64,000 bases of DNA from Eucalyptus grandis. Its lineage: Eukaryota; Streptophyta; Magnoliopsida; Myrtales; Myrtaceae. The stretch lies in assembly GCF_016545825.1 (NCBI RefSeq), contig NC_052622.1, forward strand, positions 6,701,001 through 6,765,000. The letters run 5' to 3'. Positions within the stretch are counted from its first letter, which is position 1. Each line of letters begins with the position of its first letter. A program made the position numbers and the translations under genes. The notes below the pieces were generated by a model. The model worked only from the letters and a program-made list of their open reading frames with translations. It made no database searches and was not told the origin of the DNA. Below, piece after piece: positions 1 to 11,503 of the stretch.

Positions 1-720
1 GTGAGCAGAGATTTGGATGATGAAGCTTTTATGGTTGGATTGAACCTCAAAGTTAACCTCAAAGTTTTGGTTTTATACGAATATGGATTGGTGATGGAAG
101 TGGGCCAAGCGAAAGGTTTCCTTGTTTTTGAATATCAAGAACTTTCATTTGGATTTTCGATCTCAAATTTCATATTTTCTTTTTCTTTTTATTATTATTT
201 TGGGCTTAGAGAGAAGTTTCTTTTATTATCATTATTACAAATAGTGTTATTATTATTATTCAATTTGGATCCCCTCTTGTAGATCACGGTATGAATAAAA
301 GGGTTGATTGCTCTTTAGGTTGGACCGACGAAAAACTTTAATGGAAAAAAAATTTCCCTAAAAAATAAGGGAAATTTTAATAGTCTTAAATTTCTTTTTC
401 TCCGAGTCTCTCGATTGAATTTTGGGGCCTTTTTAATGAATATCATCCTCGTCTAGCGTGATTTTTTTTTAATTGATAGTGAAACGGGCATGAGTTCCCC
501 ATCTTTTCTAATAGTCACTCGTTCGTCAAAATTAATTCTCTATTAGTCTTACTGTTAAGATTGAATGGGACTGCTGATGTGCTTCTCTTTATTGGACAAT
601 AGAATTTTCTTGAATAAGTACATCGAACTTTACTCGTATATACTTACCTTTTTATCAGATATATATTGAAAGTCACAAGCTAAAACCCTAAGTTTCATCG
701 TTCTATGTTTCTCTGGCCAG

Positions 721-923
721 GCAATAATCCAAGAATCTGATGAATTGATAAAGATGGAAAAAGCAAAGAATTTGGATAAATTCAAACCGTTCTTCCCCTT
801 GCCCTTCTGAACTCTCAAATGGTACAAGTTTAGAATAAAGCAAACTGCAGAAAGCATGAGAATGAAGCAACTGCACCGAAGAAGCGACAAACAAAAGCTG
901 CCATGATAAATAATCTTCATTGA
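721..923 (+). other. Candidate terminal exons of an unrecognised upstream gene
   Basis: Two short open stretches each follow a pyrimidine-rich tract ending in AG. The first (721-810) follows CTCTGGCCAG, encodes a lysine- and phenylalanine-rich tail ending KPFFPLPF, and stops with TGA. The second (834-923) follows AAGTTTAG, encodes a basic tail with APKKRQTKAA, and also ends in TGA. They could be alternative last exons of a gene whose body lies left of the window, or chance. I do not recognise the protein. The rest of 1-1236 shows no supportable gene. Part of 1045-1236 matches intron 1 of the MATH copies. Confidence 0.2.
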
Positions 924-1236
924 TTACATCTAACAACCATCATTCAATCAACCCTCGAGACTTTGGATCGAGTTGCAAATCTCCAACGTTGAGAATGACT
1001 TCTTTCGAGATATACAGAGAAGCCGACCCCGGTACGTCCCCTCAAATATAACCCCATATAGTTCCGGTGTTGCAAGAGTTTCTCTTTCATTTGTGGTAAA
1101 AAGAACGTCTGTGTACATAGATATTTTCAATTGCTACATGAATAACTTTGGAGTCTTGGATATACTTTACACTCGGGCTTGAAGTAACTATAAGAGCTCG
1201 TCAGTTGATTGGTTTTTCTGGTTTTGGTCAATGCAG

Positions 1237-2989
1237 TAACAACGAAGGAGATTAGAGATGTTGCACCGACGCATTATGTGCTCAAGATTGAGTCTTTCTC
1301 TTTGTTTGCGAAGAACAACAAGGAGAAGTATGAATCGAATGAGTTCGAAGCAGGAGGCTATAAATGGTTCATTTCTCTTTTCTCTAGTCTCCACCTCACA
1401 CTTTCACATTCAAAGGCATCAAAAGAACTACATACAGTGGTTCCACATTGCTAGCAAAAGACATCGGTCAATCAATTTTTGAAGATATTGTTTCTCATAC
1501 GGAATCCTACGGCTATGCTCTAAATTTGAACCTTTCTTCGAGAATATGGTTTAAATACTTTACAGACAGATAATTTCTGTTACTGCTCAAGAGTCTGATG
1601 TTCAAACCCTTTATAATCTTGTAAATTCATACAGGGTAAGGTATTCTTTTTTATGATGAAGAGATTGTTGTGAAAATAAATGTTGATTCAGCAATCAGAA
1701 GTTGTAGCATTTCACAAGTTCTAAGAATAATTATTGCGAATTCATAACCAAGAACTTTTCGTGTACGTTCCAGGCTCGAATTCACAAAAGCATCTTGATC
1801 TTGCAGGAAATTGATCCTGTATCCCAATGGAGACAAGAGCCGAAATGGTGAAGATCACATCTCCATATATCTGGCGGTTTCTGGGACCAGTGCTTTCCAA
1901 TCTGGTGGGGCGATTCACGTGGCCGTTAGCTTCTCTTTATACGATCAAGTCCGCGATAGATATTTAACTGAACAAGGTAAAAAGCTCGGTAATGACAGCA
2001 AAAGGTAAGATATTCGTCTCCTTCTAGACATTAATGTCGAATCGACGAATCTTCGCTTGTGAATTGAAGGGAGAGTTACGAGGCTTCACGTGTTGAAAGC
2101 CCAATGGGGAGTTCCGAGATACATACCATTAAAATTTTTCACCGACCCGTCAAATGGGTACCTGGTGGACGACACCTGCGTCTTCGGTGTGGAGGTTTTC
2201 GTCGTCAAGAGCTCGGGAGTCGGCGAACGTGTGAGGATGCTGGAGGAGAGCACACCGTATACTTATGAATGGAAGATATCAAGGCTCTCAAGCTCGGAGG
2301 ATGAATCTCGATACTCTGATACGTTCACTGTTGGAGTCTATAAATGGTAGCTCTTATTTACGAACTTTCCTTTCAATGTAAACTTCTGTCTTTATTGATT
2401 TATCGTTTGTCCTATCTATTTATCATTGTTTTCAATCTTTTTCACAGGAAGGTGTATATGCGCCCACGTGGTGATTCGAATAACAGGGGCAAAAACCTTT
2501 CAATGTTTCTCTGGTTATATAATACGGAAGACTTGGCTTCTAACGAGAAAGTGAACGTGAGGTTTGTCATTCGGTTAAAAAGCCAAAACAATGTCGTACT
2601 CCGTCAGCCGGAAGGTGAGTGTTTGTCCTCATAAGTGGATGAGCCACTTCGAGGCCATCGTATGCACAAAGTCCAGAGTAATGCCAAAGTACAGCGCTAA
2701 TTAAATTGCACCTGTTAGGCTGTTAGTAAGGATCAAATTCGATTTGTCCATGTAGTCCATACGATTAGAAACCACTGAAATCTCTTATATTTCCCAACTG
2801 TAATATTCTGCCCTCTTGCTTTGTCTTTGCAACTTTGCAGTTCTTACCACATGGTTCAGTCGCTCCATCCCGAACTGCGGTTGGCCATCTTTCATGCCAC
2901 TAAAAATGGTTCGCGAAAGCGTGAAGGATGATCCATGTGTCATTGAGGCCGAAGTCACGATGGTTGGCACATCTACCAAATTGCCATAA
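1237..2989 (+). CDS. MATH-domain (TRAF-like) protein, copy A, exons 2-6; exon 1 not found
   Basis: Plant double-MATH proteins use two TRAF-like beta-sandwich domains for protein-protein contacts, often in ubiquitin-related complexes. This is family knowledge; the role of this copy is unknown. Exons by splice consensus and phase: 1237-1366, 1807-1976, 2076-2346, 2448-2614 and 2841-2989 (stop TAA). Exon 2 holds [12 protein letters not shown] and [13 protein letters not shown], exon 3 [16 protein letters not shown], exon 4 [19 protein letters not shown] plus the start of the second domain, and exon 6 the ending [17 protein letters not shown]. All junction phases are consistent (2,1,2,1) and no internal stop is seen. 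The stretch where copies B-D carry exon 1 is diverged and the donor region is altered, so exon 1 is lost, replaced or unrecognisable. Copy A diverges more from B-D than they do from each other. It may be expressed from a different first exon or be decaying. Confidence 0.72.
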
Positions 2990-4777
2990 TGGCAAATATA
3001 TGTACTGAATGTATTCATAAGTAGACAATCACCGGCAATTCTTTCCTCACAACAATAATATATGGATTGGATATATTTGTTGATACCTACATTTTAGAGG
3101 ACAGACATATCGAGTGTACATTTAGAAATGAAAAAAAAAAAATAATGAGTAAAAAGAACAAAGGCTCAATTCGGTCTTGGTCCGATTTGTGCAGCCCACA
3201 AGAGGAGCCTTGAGCCCAAATTGCGGCCCAGATCCACCAAATCCATCAATTTCTACTCATTGAAGTGTCCATCGTGCGGCCCAATTCACGTAGCCCGGTT
3301 TTGATTTGTTCCGACACTGCCCAGGCCCATCGAATATATAAAATCAATTTAAGCTTCAGCCGAAACGCAATTTGGTCCAGGGCCCAAGCCTGTGAGAGAA
3401 ACCGATGACCGAGTGTTCGTGAAAATGCTTGAACGAAATTGCATTACACAACTAAAAAGCATCTTCCTGAACATGAACCTGCTTAATCCATGATGTAAAT
3501 GTTGATTTCATCCATTTCTATCTCTGGTCTCAGTGGTTTAGACTATGGCAGAAACCTTCAAATGCTATGCCTCTCTTGTTTTTATCTGATATTATGTGTA
3601 CATTTAGTCTTCAATCCATACTGACTTTGTTACCTTCTCCACTGTATATATATCAATGTATAAAGCCTGAATCTCTGTCATAGAGTAATGTTGTCTAACC
3701 AAATGAGTTTTTGAGTATTTTTTTCTATATTTTAATTTGTGATTGTTGTTTGCATCTAAAAATAATAATAATAATAAATAAATAAACTGAGAAGAGTAGT
3801 TACCTAGAGGGTCACTCAACATACATGTTTCTTGTGTACTATGCTACGTGCTTATTTGTGGTGATCGGGGAGCTCTCCGGCAAGAAAAATTGGAGAACTA
3901 GAGTTCTCAGGTCACTAAAAAAATCCATGGAAAGCAGAGTGCACACGCTGTCTATGTGTTGATGGGTTGAAGATAATGAAAGTGACGGCTCTCTGTGAAT
4001 CGCTCAAATAAAATGGTGCAGCTTTGATTAGATTCTACTTGGATTCCGGGCAAGGGTTCACGGCTCTCACTTTTGTTGGCAAGGGCGTCACGGCCCTCGT
4101 GTCCCCCCAAGCGATGGTCAGGGGTGCAATGCTCTCGCCCAGGGCTTCAAAACCCTTGAAAAAAAAAAAAAAGGAAAAATTATTAAAATATCAGCAAAAT
4201 TTTATTAAAAATGTGTCATTTATATCAAATTTTTGATCAAAATTGACAAGATTGACTCAATTAGCAAAAAATACAAAGGTTTAAGACTTAATTGGCAAAA
4301 AAGAAAATGTTTAGGATTAAATTGGCAAAAATGTAATAGGTTTATGAATTTTTTGATAATTTTCCCATCTTTAATCTATTATGAGGATAACAATATGTTC
4401 TTAACAACAAAAAATAAAATAAAAAATAATTATAAATTGTTGTAGGGTTCATAAAAAACCAAATAACAAAAAGTTTAGAAACTACATTAAAAAAATTAAA
4501 AATTCAAGGACCGCATTGCATATTGGACTAAAATTCATGGATCATATTGAATAAATTAAAAATTCATGAACAAATTATATATTGGGCCAAAGTTTAAAAC
4601 TATTTGTTTCGTTATCCCTAATTTTATCTATAAGGAAATTGAATAGAAACAAATCAGAATTTTTTTAAAATAATCGACTTGTGGATGCTCTATTTGATGT
4701 GTTATCTCCTTACTTATATGTAGAAGCACAATATAAGAAAATCGAAGGGAAACCTGGGACAATTAAGAATCACCACG
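2990..4777. other. Intergenic spacer with duplicated tails and AT-rich repeats
   Basis: No gene is supported. The start is the 3' flank of MATH copy A; the stretch near 3160-3200 recurs after copies B, C and D. The segment 3535-3606 matches 36325-36390 (tail of the second MATH subtype), and 4369-4777 matches the leader of the RBR pseudogenes at about 36390-36806 and 46703-46918. About 760 bp between them (3607-4368) has no counterpart in unit 2. It carries an (ATA)n tract near 3770, a short GC-rich part with repeated 'cacggc.ctc' words near 4060-4110, and an A12 tract near 4158, so it looks like an unclassified short mobile insertion. Confidence 0.5.
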
Positions 4778-4866
4778 ATGAATGATTTAGGGTCGAGTTT
4801 CACTTTGGAAGCACCACCTCCCACAACAACCATACATTGTGGGATATGCATGGAAGATGTTCGGTC

Positions 4867-5576
4867 TGTTGGCTGGGTCCACCTTCATGTGGGGCCCAGC
4901 CAGCATTAAAAAAAAAAAAAAAGAACAAAAGAAAAGAAAAAGAATAAAAAGAAGGGAGTTATCGTACGTGGTGTGTGCGCCCGGAAAAGTGACGAGAGAG
5001 AAAAAACAAAAAAAAAAAAAAAAAAAAAAACTGCACAAAGGAGAAAGAGAAGAGAGGAAGAGCGCTGCAACTTTGCGGCTTTGATTCGAAGGCCAAATAT
5101 TGTTGGAATCGGCTCAAATTTCAGTATGTTGTTCGTGAGACCGAGGGCTACGAGTTGATGGTTTTTGTTCGTCGAGAACCGTCTCCAAATTCTCCAGTTG
5201 CGGTTAAGGTTTTCTTGCTCCAAACTTGTTTGTCTACCTATGTGGTGAGAAGAAGATGATTGTAATATTGATGTTGAGACTCTAGTGTGTGACTAGAGAA
5301 GAGTACTTTGTGTATCCTGCTATTCTTGGTGATTAGTGGATGTTTTTGGGCGGTCCGTGGTTTTTCCCGCATCGAGTTTTCCACGTTAAATCTTTGGTGT
5401 CGTTATTTGCTTTGTCTACTTATCATTCCGGCGTTATATTTGCATTTTGTGAGGCTATATATTGCTGGTTGTTGCTGGGGGTTAAGAAAATTTTAGTTGA
5501 TTTAGCTTCGGGGGAGAAATTGATCCTGGATTGAGTTTGGCCGTGGTGAATTGTTATACCCGGGTTCTCCCCAACA
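4867..5576 (+). repeat. Copia 1 5' LTR
   Basis: 710-bp direct repeat of 9596-10289. It is longer than its partner chiefly because of a longer A-tract near 5005-5030. Begins TG and ends CA. Promoter and polyadenylation signals should lie here, but I cannot pinpoint a TATA box. Confidence 0.92.
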
Positions 5577-5578
5577 AG

Positions 5579-5590
5579 TGGTATCAGAGC
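5579..5590 (+). other. Copia 1 primer binding site
   Basis: TGGTATCAGAGC, two bases after the LTR end, is the usual plant Copia primer site complementary to the 3' end of initiator methionine tRNA. Confidence 0.92.
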
Positions 5591-5611
5591 ACGGTTGAAT
5601 TTTAGTGTTAA

Positions 5612-6699
5612 ATGGAAGAAACCAGCAGCACCATGTTTAAGTTAAATGCCTCGAATTATTCTATTTGGAAGCCTCGGATGGAAGATGTGTTATATTGCAA
5701 AGACTTATTTGATCCTATTGAGGGTGATGAAGCCAAAGGAGATAAGGAAGACAAAGAATGGGAGAGAATGAATCGGAAAACAGTTGGGTTTATCCGACAA
5801 TGGATTGATGATAGTGTTTTTCATCATGTTACTCAAGAAACGAGGGCAGACACTTTGTGGAAGAAATTACAAGATCTTTATGAGAGAAAACTCCACAAAA
5901 TAAAGCTCTTCTAGTTAAGCGACTTGTGAATTTGAGATACAAGGAGGGGAGTAACATGGCGGAACACTTGAGTGAATTTCAAGATGTTGTAAATCAATTG
6001 ACAAATCTTGAGATTGATCTTGGTGATGAATTGCAGTCATGCTTATTACTTGGTACTCTTCCCGATAGTTGGGATACCTTGGTTGTGGCATTAAATAACT
6101 CGGCTCCTTTTGGTGTGCTTTCTATGAGTATGGTTAAAGAAAGCTTGTTCAATGAAGAAACAAGAAGAAAATGCTTGAATTATGCCTCTACATCGGATGC
6201 TCTTGTTATAGAAAACAGGGGGAGAAGTCAATCAAGAAGGTTTCAAAGAAATGATACCCGAGGCAAGTCAAGAGGAAGGTCGAAATCAAGACCGAGGAGG
6301 AGTGTCAAGTGTTATAATTGCGGCAAAATAGGCCATTATGCAAAAGAGTGTTGGTTGCCAAAGAGAGATAGATTCCATGATAGAAATGGAGATCAAAAGA
6401 AAGAAGAGAAACAAGCTACAACGGCGGTTGCATCCGATGGCGATATTGTATTTGTATGTGATGACGGATATGTGAATTTTACATGCCAAGACTCTATGTG
6501 GGTTGTTGATTCCGTAGCTTCTTTTCATGTCACCTCACGGCGTGATTACTTTGCTTCTTATCGCAGCGGCGACTTTGGTTGCATAAGGATGGGAAATAGT
6601 GATGTTTCCAAGGTTATTGGCATGGGAGATGTTTATTTGAAAACCGATGTCGGATGTAATTTGCTTTTGAAAAATGTGAGACATGTTCCGGATATTTGA
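5612..6699 (+). pseudogene. Copia 1 gag and protease region
   Basis: The gag starts at ATG 5612, with a UBN2-type capsid beginning near FKLNASNYSIWKPRM. A one-base frame change near 5885-5905 ends that frame at 5914, and gag continues from about 5915. A CCHC zinc knuckle (CYNCGKIGHYAKECW) lies at about 6310-6354, after an Arg/Ser-rich stretch. The protease motif is WVVDSVASFHVTS at about 6499; the catalytic Asp is present but the usual small residue after Asp-Ser/Thr is Val. A TGA at 6697-6699 interrupts the following residues. Known role: the capsid packages the RNA and the protease cleaves the polyprotein. Confidence 0.85.
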
Positions 6700-9579
6700 C
6701 TTCACTTGATCTCTACGGGTGCCTTGGATGATGATGGTTATTGTAATTCATTCTTTGATGGCAAATGGAAGTTGACTAAAGGTTCCATGGTAGTGGCAAA
6801 AGGTAAGAAGACAGCTCTCTCTATACCATGCAAGCTGACTTGATTAAAGAAGAGGTAAATGCAGTGGAGGATTCCTTGGTTGATTTATGGCATATGAGGC
6901 TGGGTCATCTTAGCAAGAAATGACTTGAAACTCTTGCTAGAAAGAACCTTTTACCTTTGAAAGAGAAAAATCTAAAGGAATGCACTCATTGTCTGACTGG
7001 TAAGCAACATAGATTCTCATTTCAGAGTTCCTCTCCACACAGGAAATTAAATGTACTTGATTTAGTTCACACTGATGTTTGTTGCATGGATGCTAGAACT
7101 CTTGGAGGTGCATTATACTTTGTGACATTTATTGATGACTGTTCTAGAAAAGTGTGGGCTATTGCTTTGAAATCTAAAGATCAAGTACTTGAGGCTTTCA
7201 AGCAATTTCATGTCAATGTGGAAAGAGAAACCGGGAAGAAGCTGAAATGTGTTCGGGCTGACAACGATGGTGAATATAGAGGCCCATTTGAACACTATTG
7301 CAGGGATTATGGTATCAAGCTTGAGAAGACTGTTCCAAAAACACCACAGCATAATGGAGTGGCAGAGAGAATGAACCGAACAATTAATGATCGAATTCGG
7401 AGTATGCTTTCTCATGCGAAGTTGGCTAAGTCATTTTGGGGTGAAGCGATGAGAACAGCAAAGAGACTTGATAAATCTTTCTCCATCGGTTCCTCTTAAG
7501 GGGATGTTCCGCAAAGAGTTTGGAGTGGCAAAGATGTTTCCTACAGCCATCTAAAAGTGTTCGGTTGTCGGGCATTTTTGCATGTTCCAAGAGATGAAAG
7601 ATCCAAGCTTGATGACAAGTCTAAACAATGTATTTTCTTAGGTTATGGACATGAAGAGTTTGGCTACAGGTTATGGGATCCAGTTGCAAAGAAAGTCATT
7701 AGAAGTCGAGATGTGGTGTTTTGTGAGTATCAAACTATTGAAGACATTGACAAGGTGGAGAGACCAAAGAATACATCTCAACGTTCAGTTAGTTTCAGCC
7801 CAAATCCTTCTAATGTTGATAGAAATTATGGGGGAGAAGTGCAAGGAAGTCATGAAGATGGTGAGTCCTCACATAATGTTGATTCTTCAGCTGACACAAG
7901 TGAAATAGCTGAGGAAGAGCAATTTATCCTACCTCAAGTTAGAAGATCTGAAAGAGAGCGTAGGCCTTCTCAAAAATATTTGCCACATGAGTATGTGTTA
8001 CTCACTGATGCAGGGGAGCCAGAAACTTATGAAGAGGCTATATCATGTGAAAGAAAGAATGAGTGGCATGAAGCCATGCAAGAGGAGCTTAAATCCTTGC
8101 ATGAGAACCACACATTTGAATTGGTGAGGTTGCCTCAGGGTAAGAGAACACTCACAAATAAGTGGGTGTATAAGTTGAAGACGGAAGAAAATAGTTTACA
8201 ACCACGATACAAGGCTAGACTTGTTGTGAAGGGCTTTCGTCAAAAGAAGGGCATAGACTTTAAAGAGATTTTTTTCACCGGTTGTAAAGATGTCTTCTAT
8301 TCGAGTTGTTCTTGGGTTGGCCGCCAGTTTAAATTTAGAAATTGAACAACTTGATGTAAAGACGGCTTTTCTTCATGGAGACCTAGAAGATGAGATATAT
8401 ATGGAGCAACCAGAAGGTTTTGAAGTTGAAGGCAAGGAGCACCTTGTATGTAGATTGAGGAAAAGCTTATATGGTCTCAAGCAAGCGCCTAGGCAATGGT
8501 ATATGAAGTTTGAGTCATTCATGGAAGAACAAGGATACGGTAAGACAAATTCCGATTCTTGTGTTTTTATGAAAAGATTCTCAAATAATGATTTTCTTAT
8601 TCTCCTACTTTATGTGGATGATATGTTGATTGTTGGGCATGATGCCAAGAAAATCAAGAGTTTGAAAAATGAGTTGAGTAAAGCTTTTGCAATGAAAGAC
8701 CTAGGCCTGGCTAAGCAAATCTTAGGCATGAGAATTACTCGTGATAGGAAGAATAAGAAACCGTGGTTATCTCAAGAGAAGTATATTGAGAAGGTGCTTG
8801 AAAGATTCAACATGAGCACATGTAAACCGGTGAGTACTCCACTTGCAGGCCATTTCAAGTTGAGTAGTAATGAGTGTCCTTCAAGTGAGAAAGAGAAGGT
8901 TGAGATGATGAAAATTCCTTATGCATTGGCCGTGGGTAGTTTGATGTACGCCATGGTTTGTACAAGACCGGATATTGCTCATGCAGTTGGTGTTGTGAGT
9001 AGATTTCTCTCTAATCCAGGTAAGGAGCATTGGATTGCTGTTAAATGGATTATGAGATATCTTAGAGGCACTTCTACACTTTGCTTGTGTTATGGAAATG
9101 CAAAGCCTGAGTTGAGTGGCTACTCGGATGCAGACTATGCCGGTGATGTTGATTCCCGAAAATCCACATCGGGTTTTATAATAATCTTTGCAGGGGGAGT
9201 TGTTTCATGGCAATCGAGATTGCAAATGTACCGCTTGTCTACAACTAAAGCGGAGTATATTGCTATTACCGAAGGAGGTAAAGAACTTTTGTGGATGCAA
9301 AAATTCCTACAAGAGTTGGGCTTGAAGCAAGAGAAGTTTGTTCTATATTGCGATAGCATGAGTGCCATCCATCTTAGCAAGAATCCGGTGTTTCATTCAA
9401 GATCGAAGCATGTTGATGTGAAGTATCATTGGATCCGAGAAAAGCTAGAAGAGAAGCTCTTCCTACTTGAGAAAGTTCATACCGACAACAATAAGTCCGA
9501 CATGATGACCAAAGCCTTGCCCGTGATGAAGCTTGATGCTTGTAGAAGAAAAGCGGGCATGACAAATCTTCCCACATGA
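6700..9579 (+). pseudogene. Copia 1 integrase, reverse transcriptase and RNase H region
   Basis: Integrase runs from about 6870 to 7700: a His/Cys part with CTHCLTGKQHR, then the DDE core with HTDVC, DNDGEY and PQHNGVAERMNR. RT begins near 8030 and carries KARLVVKGF, DVKTAFLHGDL, LYGLKQAPRQW and YVDD (8611-8622). RNase H follows with GYSDADYAGD, KSTSGF and KAEY, ending at TGA 9577-9579. Lesions: frame changes near 6830 and 7470-7500, stops near 6922 and at 7497-7499, and an extra T in the T-run near 8267-8273 that splits RT between 8345 and 8290. From 8290 to 9579 the frame is open for 429 codons. Confidence 0.87.
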
Positions 9580-9595
9580 GGTGGAGGGGGAGATT

Positions 9596-10289
9596 TGTTG
9601 GCTGGGTCCACCTTCATGTGGGGCCCAGCCAGCATTAAAAAAAAAAAAAAAGAACAAAAGAAAAGAAAAAGAATAAAAAGAAGGGGAGTTATCGTACGTG
9701 GTGTGTGCACCCGGAAAAGTGACGAGAGAGAGAGAAAAAAAAAACTGCACAAAGGAGAAAGAGAAGAGAGGAAGAGCGCTGCAACTTTGCGGCTTTGATT
9801 CGAAGGCCAAATATTGTCGGAATCGGCTCAAATTTCAGTATGTTGTTCGTGAGACTGAGAGCTACGAGTTGATGGTTTTTGTTCGTCGAGAACCGTCTCC
9901 AAATTCTCCAGTTGCGGTTAAGGTTTTCTTGCTCCAAACTTATTTGTCTACCTATGTGGTGAGAAGAAGATGATTGTAATGTTGATGTTGAGACTCTAGT
10001 GTGTGACTAGAGAAGAGTACTTTGTGTATCCTGCTATTCTTGGTGATTAGTGGATGTTTTTGGGCGGTCCGTGGTTTTTCCCGCATCGGGTTTTCCACAT
10101 TAAATCCTTGGTGTCGTTATTTGCTTTGTCTACTTATCATTTCGGCGTTATATTTGCATTTTGTGAGGCTATATATTGCTGGTTGTTGCCGGGGGTTAAA
10201 AAATTTTAGTTGATTTAGCTTCGGGGGAGAAATTGATCCTGGATTGAGTTTGGCCGTGGTGAATTGTTATACCCGGGTTCTCCCCAACA
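9596..10289 (+). repeat. Copia 1 3' LTR
   Basis: 694-bp direct repeat of the 5' LTR, followed immediately by the target duplication CGGTC. The pair differs mainly in A-tract length and scattered substitutions, suggesting a fairly recent insertion. Counting mismatches over an alignment would give its age. Confidence 0.92.
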
Positions 10290-10756
10290 CGGTCGATCTC
10301 AATCTTCAAGACCACGGAGCGGTGCGATCACTCCTTCTGCAGTCGCTGCATGTCCTCACACATTGCCGCAAAGATCAAGGACGGAGCGGCGAACGTGCGA
10401 TGTCCCAAGTCGGATTGCAGGACGGTGCTGGATCCCATTACCTGCAAACAGCTTGTTTCGAGTGTAGGGTTTGCCCGACGGTCCAACCACCAGTGAGAAT
10501 CGGCTGTTCTAAGGTTTGCGAGGTATTACTGCCCGAACTTGATTTGCAGAAAGATGATTATAAACGAGTGCGGAGGGATGGGTTTGGGGGTGGGAGTGGT
10601 TTCAAGTGTCCCAGTTGCAACGGGAGTGGTTGGTTTCGGGACGAGGATATTCATCTTCTGGAACGTCTTGCGGAGAGGCAGCGGTGGAAGCGGTGTAGTC
10701 AATGCCACATTTACGTGGAGTTTGGTGGAGGTTGCAAGGACATTGTGTTCGAGTAA

Positions 10757-11503
10757 ACTTCTCTGATTAACTTAGGTTTGGTGATTCCTTAACTAGTTAA
10801 TTCTGCCAATGTTTCTCCCCCGTCGCATCTCTTGCTTCGACTTGAATAAATGACTAGGCTTCTTATTCCCTCCAGTCCAAACGTGCTCTTTTAGGTTTCG
10901 GTCCGATTGAAGATAATCTGTGGAGTTTTGATCAACCGCGAATTCTTTGATCCATATATTTATATATATATACACACACATGTGATTTGGCATGTATGAA
11001 TATGTAAAGGGCCACGTAAAATCTGGCTACTCAGCTGATTTAAATTCGATCCCAGTACAACAAAACGACTTAAAAGGGACCCTCGTTTCGGCTTTTATGC
11101 AGATGTAAAACTCAATTTTGCCATGGATGCGGGCGAAAGAGAGGCCCCTCCTCTTCTTGTGCCTGCGGAAGAAGTCTGGGAGTAAAGTGGCATCACGCTG
11201 GGCTTGGCCATACTATTTCTCTCAGTTCTGCTTGGGTCATTCCATTATCTGACATATATCCTTTCGCTGGGCTGAGAAAATATTAAGCTCTAAGATATCT
11301 TTTCTTGGAGGGCCGAAGAAGACTATCCATGGTTGTTGACATTAAGTTTTGGAGTTACATTTTGATTATTCAAATTACTAACAGTTGTCAGATTCTATGA
11401 TGTTCATTTGATGACAATTGACAAGCTAAGAATGGGTATTTTGAGGATGGTAGCTCCGTTCTAGAGACCAAAAAAAAAAATTAACTTCTCTCGTTTTTTA
11501 TTC
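10757..11503. other. Duplicated spacer between RBR pseudogene and MATH remnant (unit 1)
   Basis: No coding potential is seen. The whole stretch recurs at 37339-38090 (unit 2) and 55609-56366 (unit 3), with differences mostly in a short TA/CA microsatellite near 10960-10982. It is part of the segmental duplication. Confidence 0.7.

Larger units (their letters stand above)
4867..10289 (+). mobile_element. Ty1/Copia LTR retrotransposon 1 (TNT1-94-like), defective
   Basis: A complete 5.4-kb element with near-identical LTRs (710 and 694 bp) and a perfect 5-bp target duplication CGGTC (4862-4866 and 10290-10294). LTRs begin TGTTGG and end CCAACA. A tRNA-iMet-type primer site follows the 5' LTR, and a purine tract (about 9581-9595) precedes the 3' LTR. 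Domain order is gag, protease, integrase, RT, RNase H, the Copia order. The amino-acid style (for example LWDP.AKKVIRSRDVVF) resembles TNT1-94 of the Tork lineage. At least five lesions break the reading frame, so it cannot be autonomous. It inserted into the RING1 coding part of the RBR pseudogene R1. Confidence 0.93.
4778..10756 (+). pseudogene. RBR-type (RING1-IBR-RING2) E3 ubiquitin ligase pseudogene, copy R1, split by a Copia element
   Basis: RBR ligases accept ubiquitin from an E2 on RING1 and transfer it through a RING2 cysteine. The reading frame starts at ATG 4778 and encodes a RING1 start with CGICMEDV. It is cut at 4866 by the Copia insertion and resumes at 10295 with RCDHSFCSRCM and VRCPKSDC. 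An IBR-like YYCPNLIC follows, and in another frame CPSCNGSGW and CSQCHIYVEFGGGCKD, ending at TAA 10754-10756. An in-frame TGA lies at 10494-10496, and a frame change occurs near 10575. The C-terminal RING2 with its catalytic Cys is missing or not recognisable. Unlike R2 and R3, this copy has no stop before the RING. The same TGA in all three copies points to inactivation before duplication. Confidence 0.8.

Noticed and set aside
1..282. Open frame of 93 codons at the left edge
   Set aside because: Begins at GTG, low-complexity Leu/Phe/Tyr content from AT-rich DNA, no family resemblance.
4787..5223. Reverse-strand frames with long Phe/Lys runs in the Copia 1 LTR
   Set aside because: They read the poly-A and purine tracts of the LTR. 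The same frames appear in the 3' LTR.
10244..10756. Open frame of 170 codons spanning the Copia 1 LTR and RBR sequence
   Set aside because: It crosses the insertion boundary and reads the first RBR part out of frame. Only its C-terminal third matches the RBR frame.
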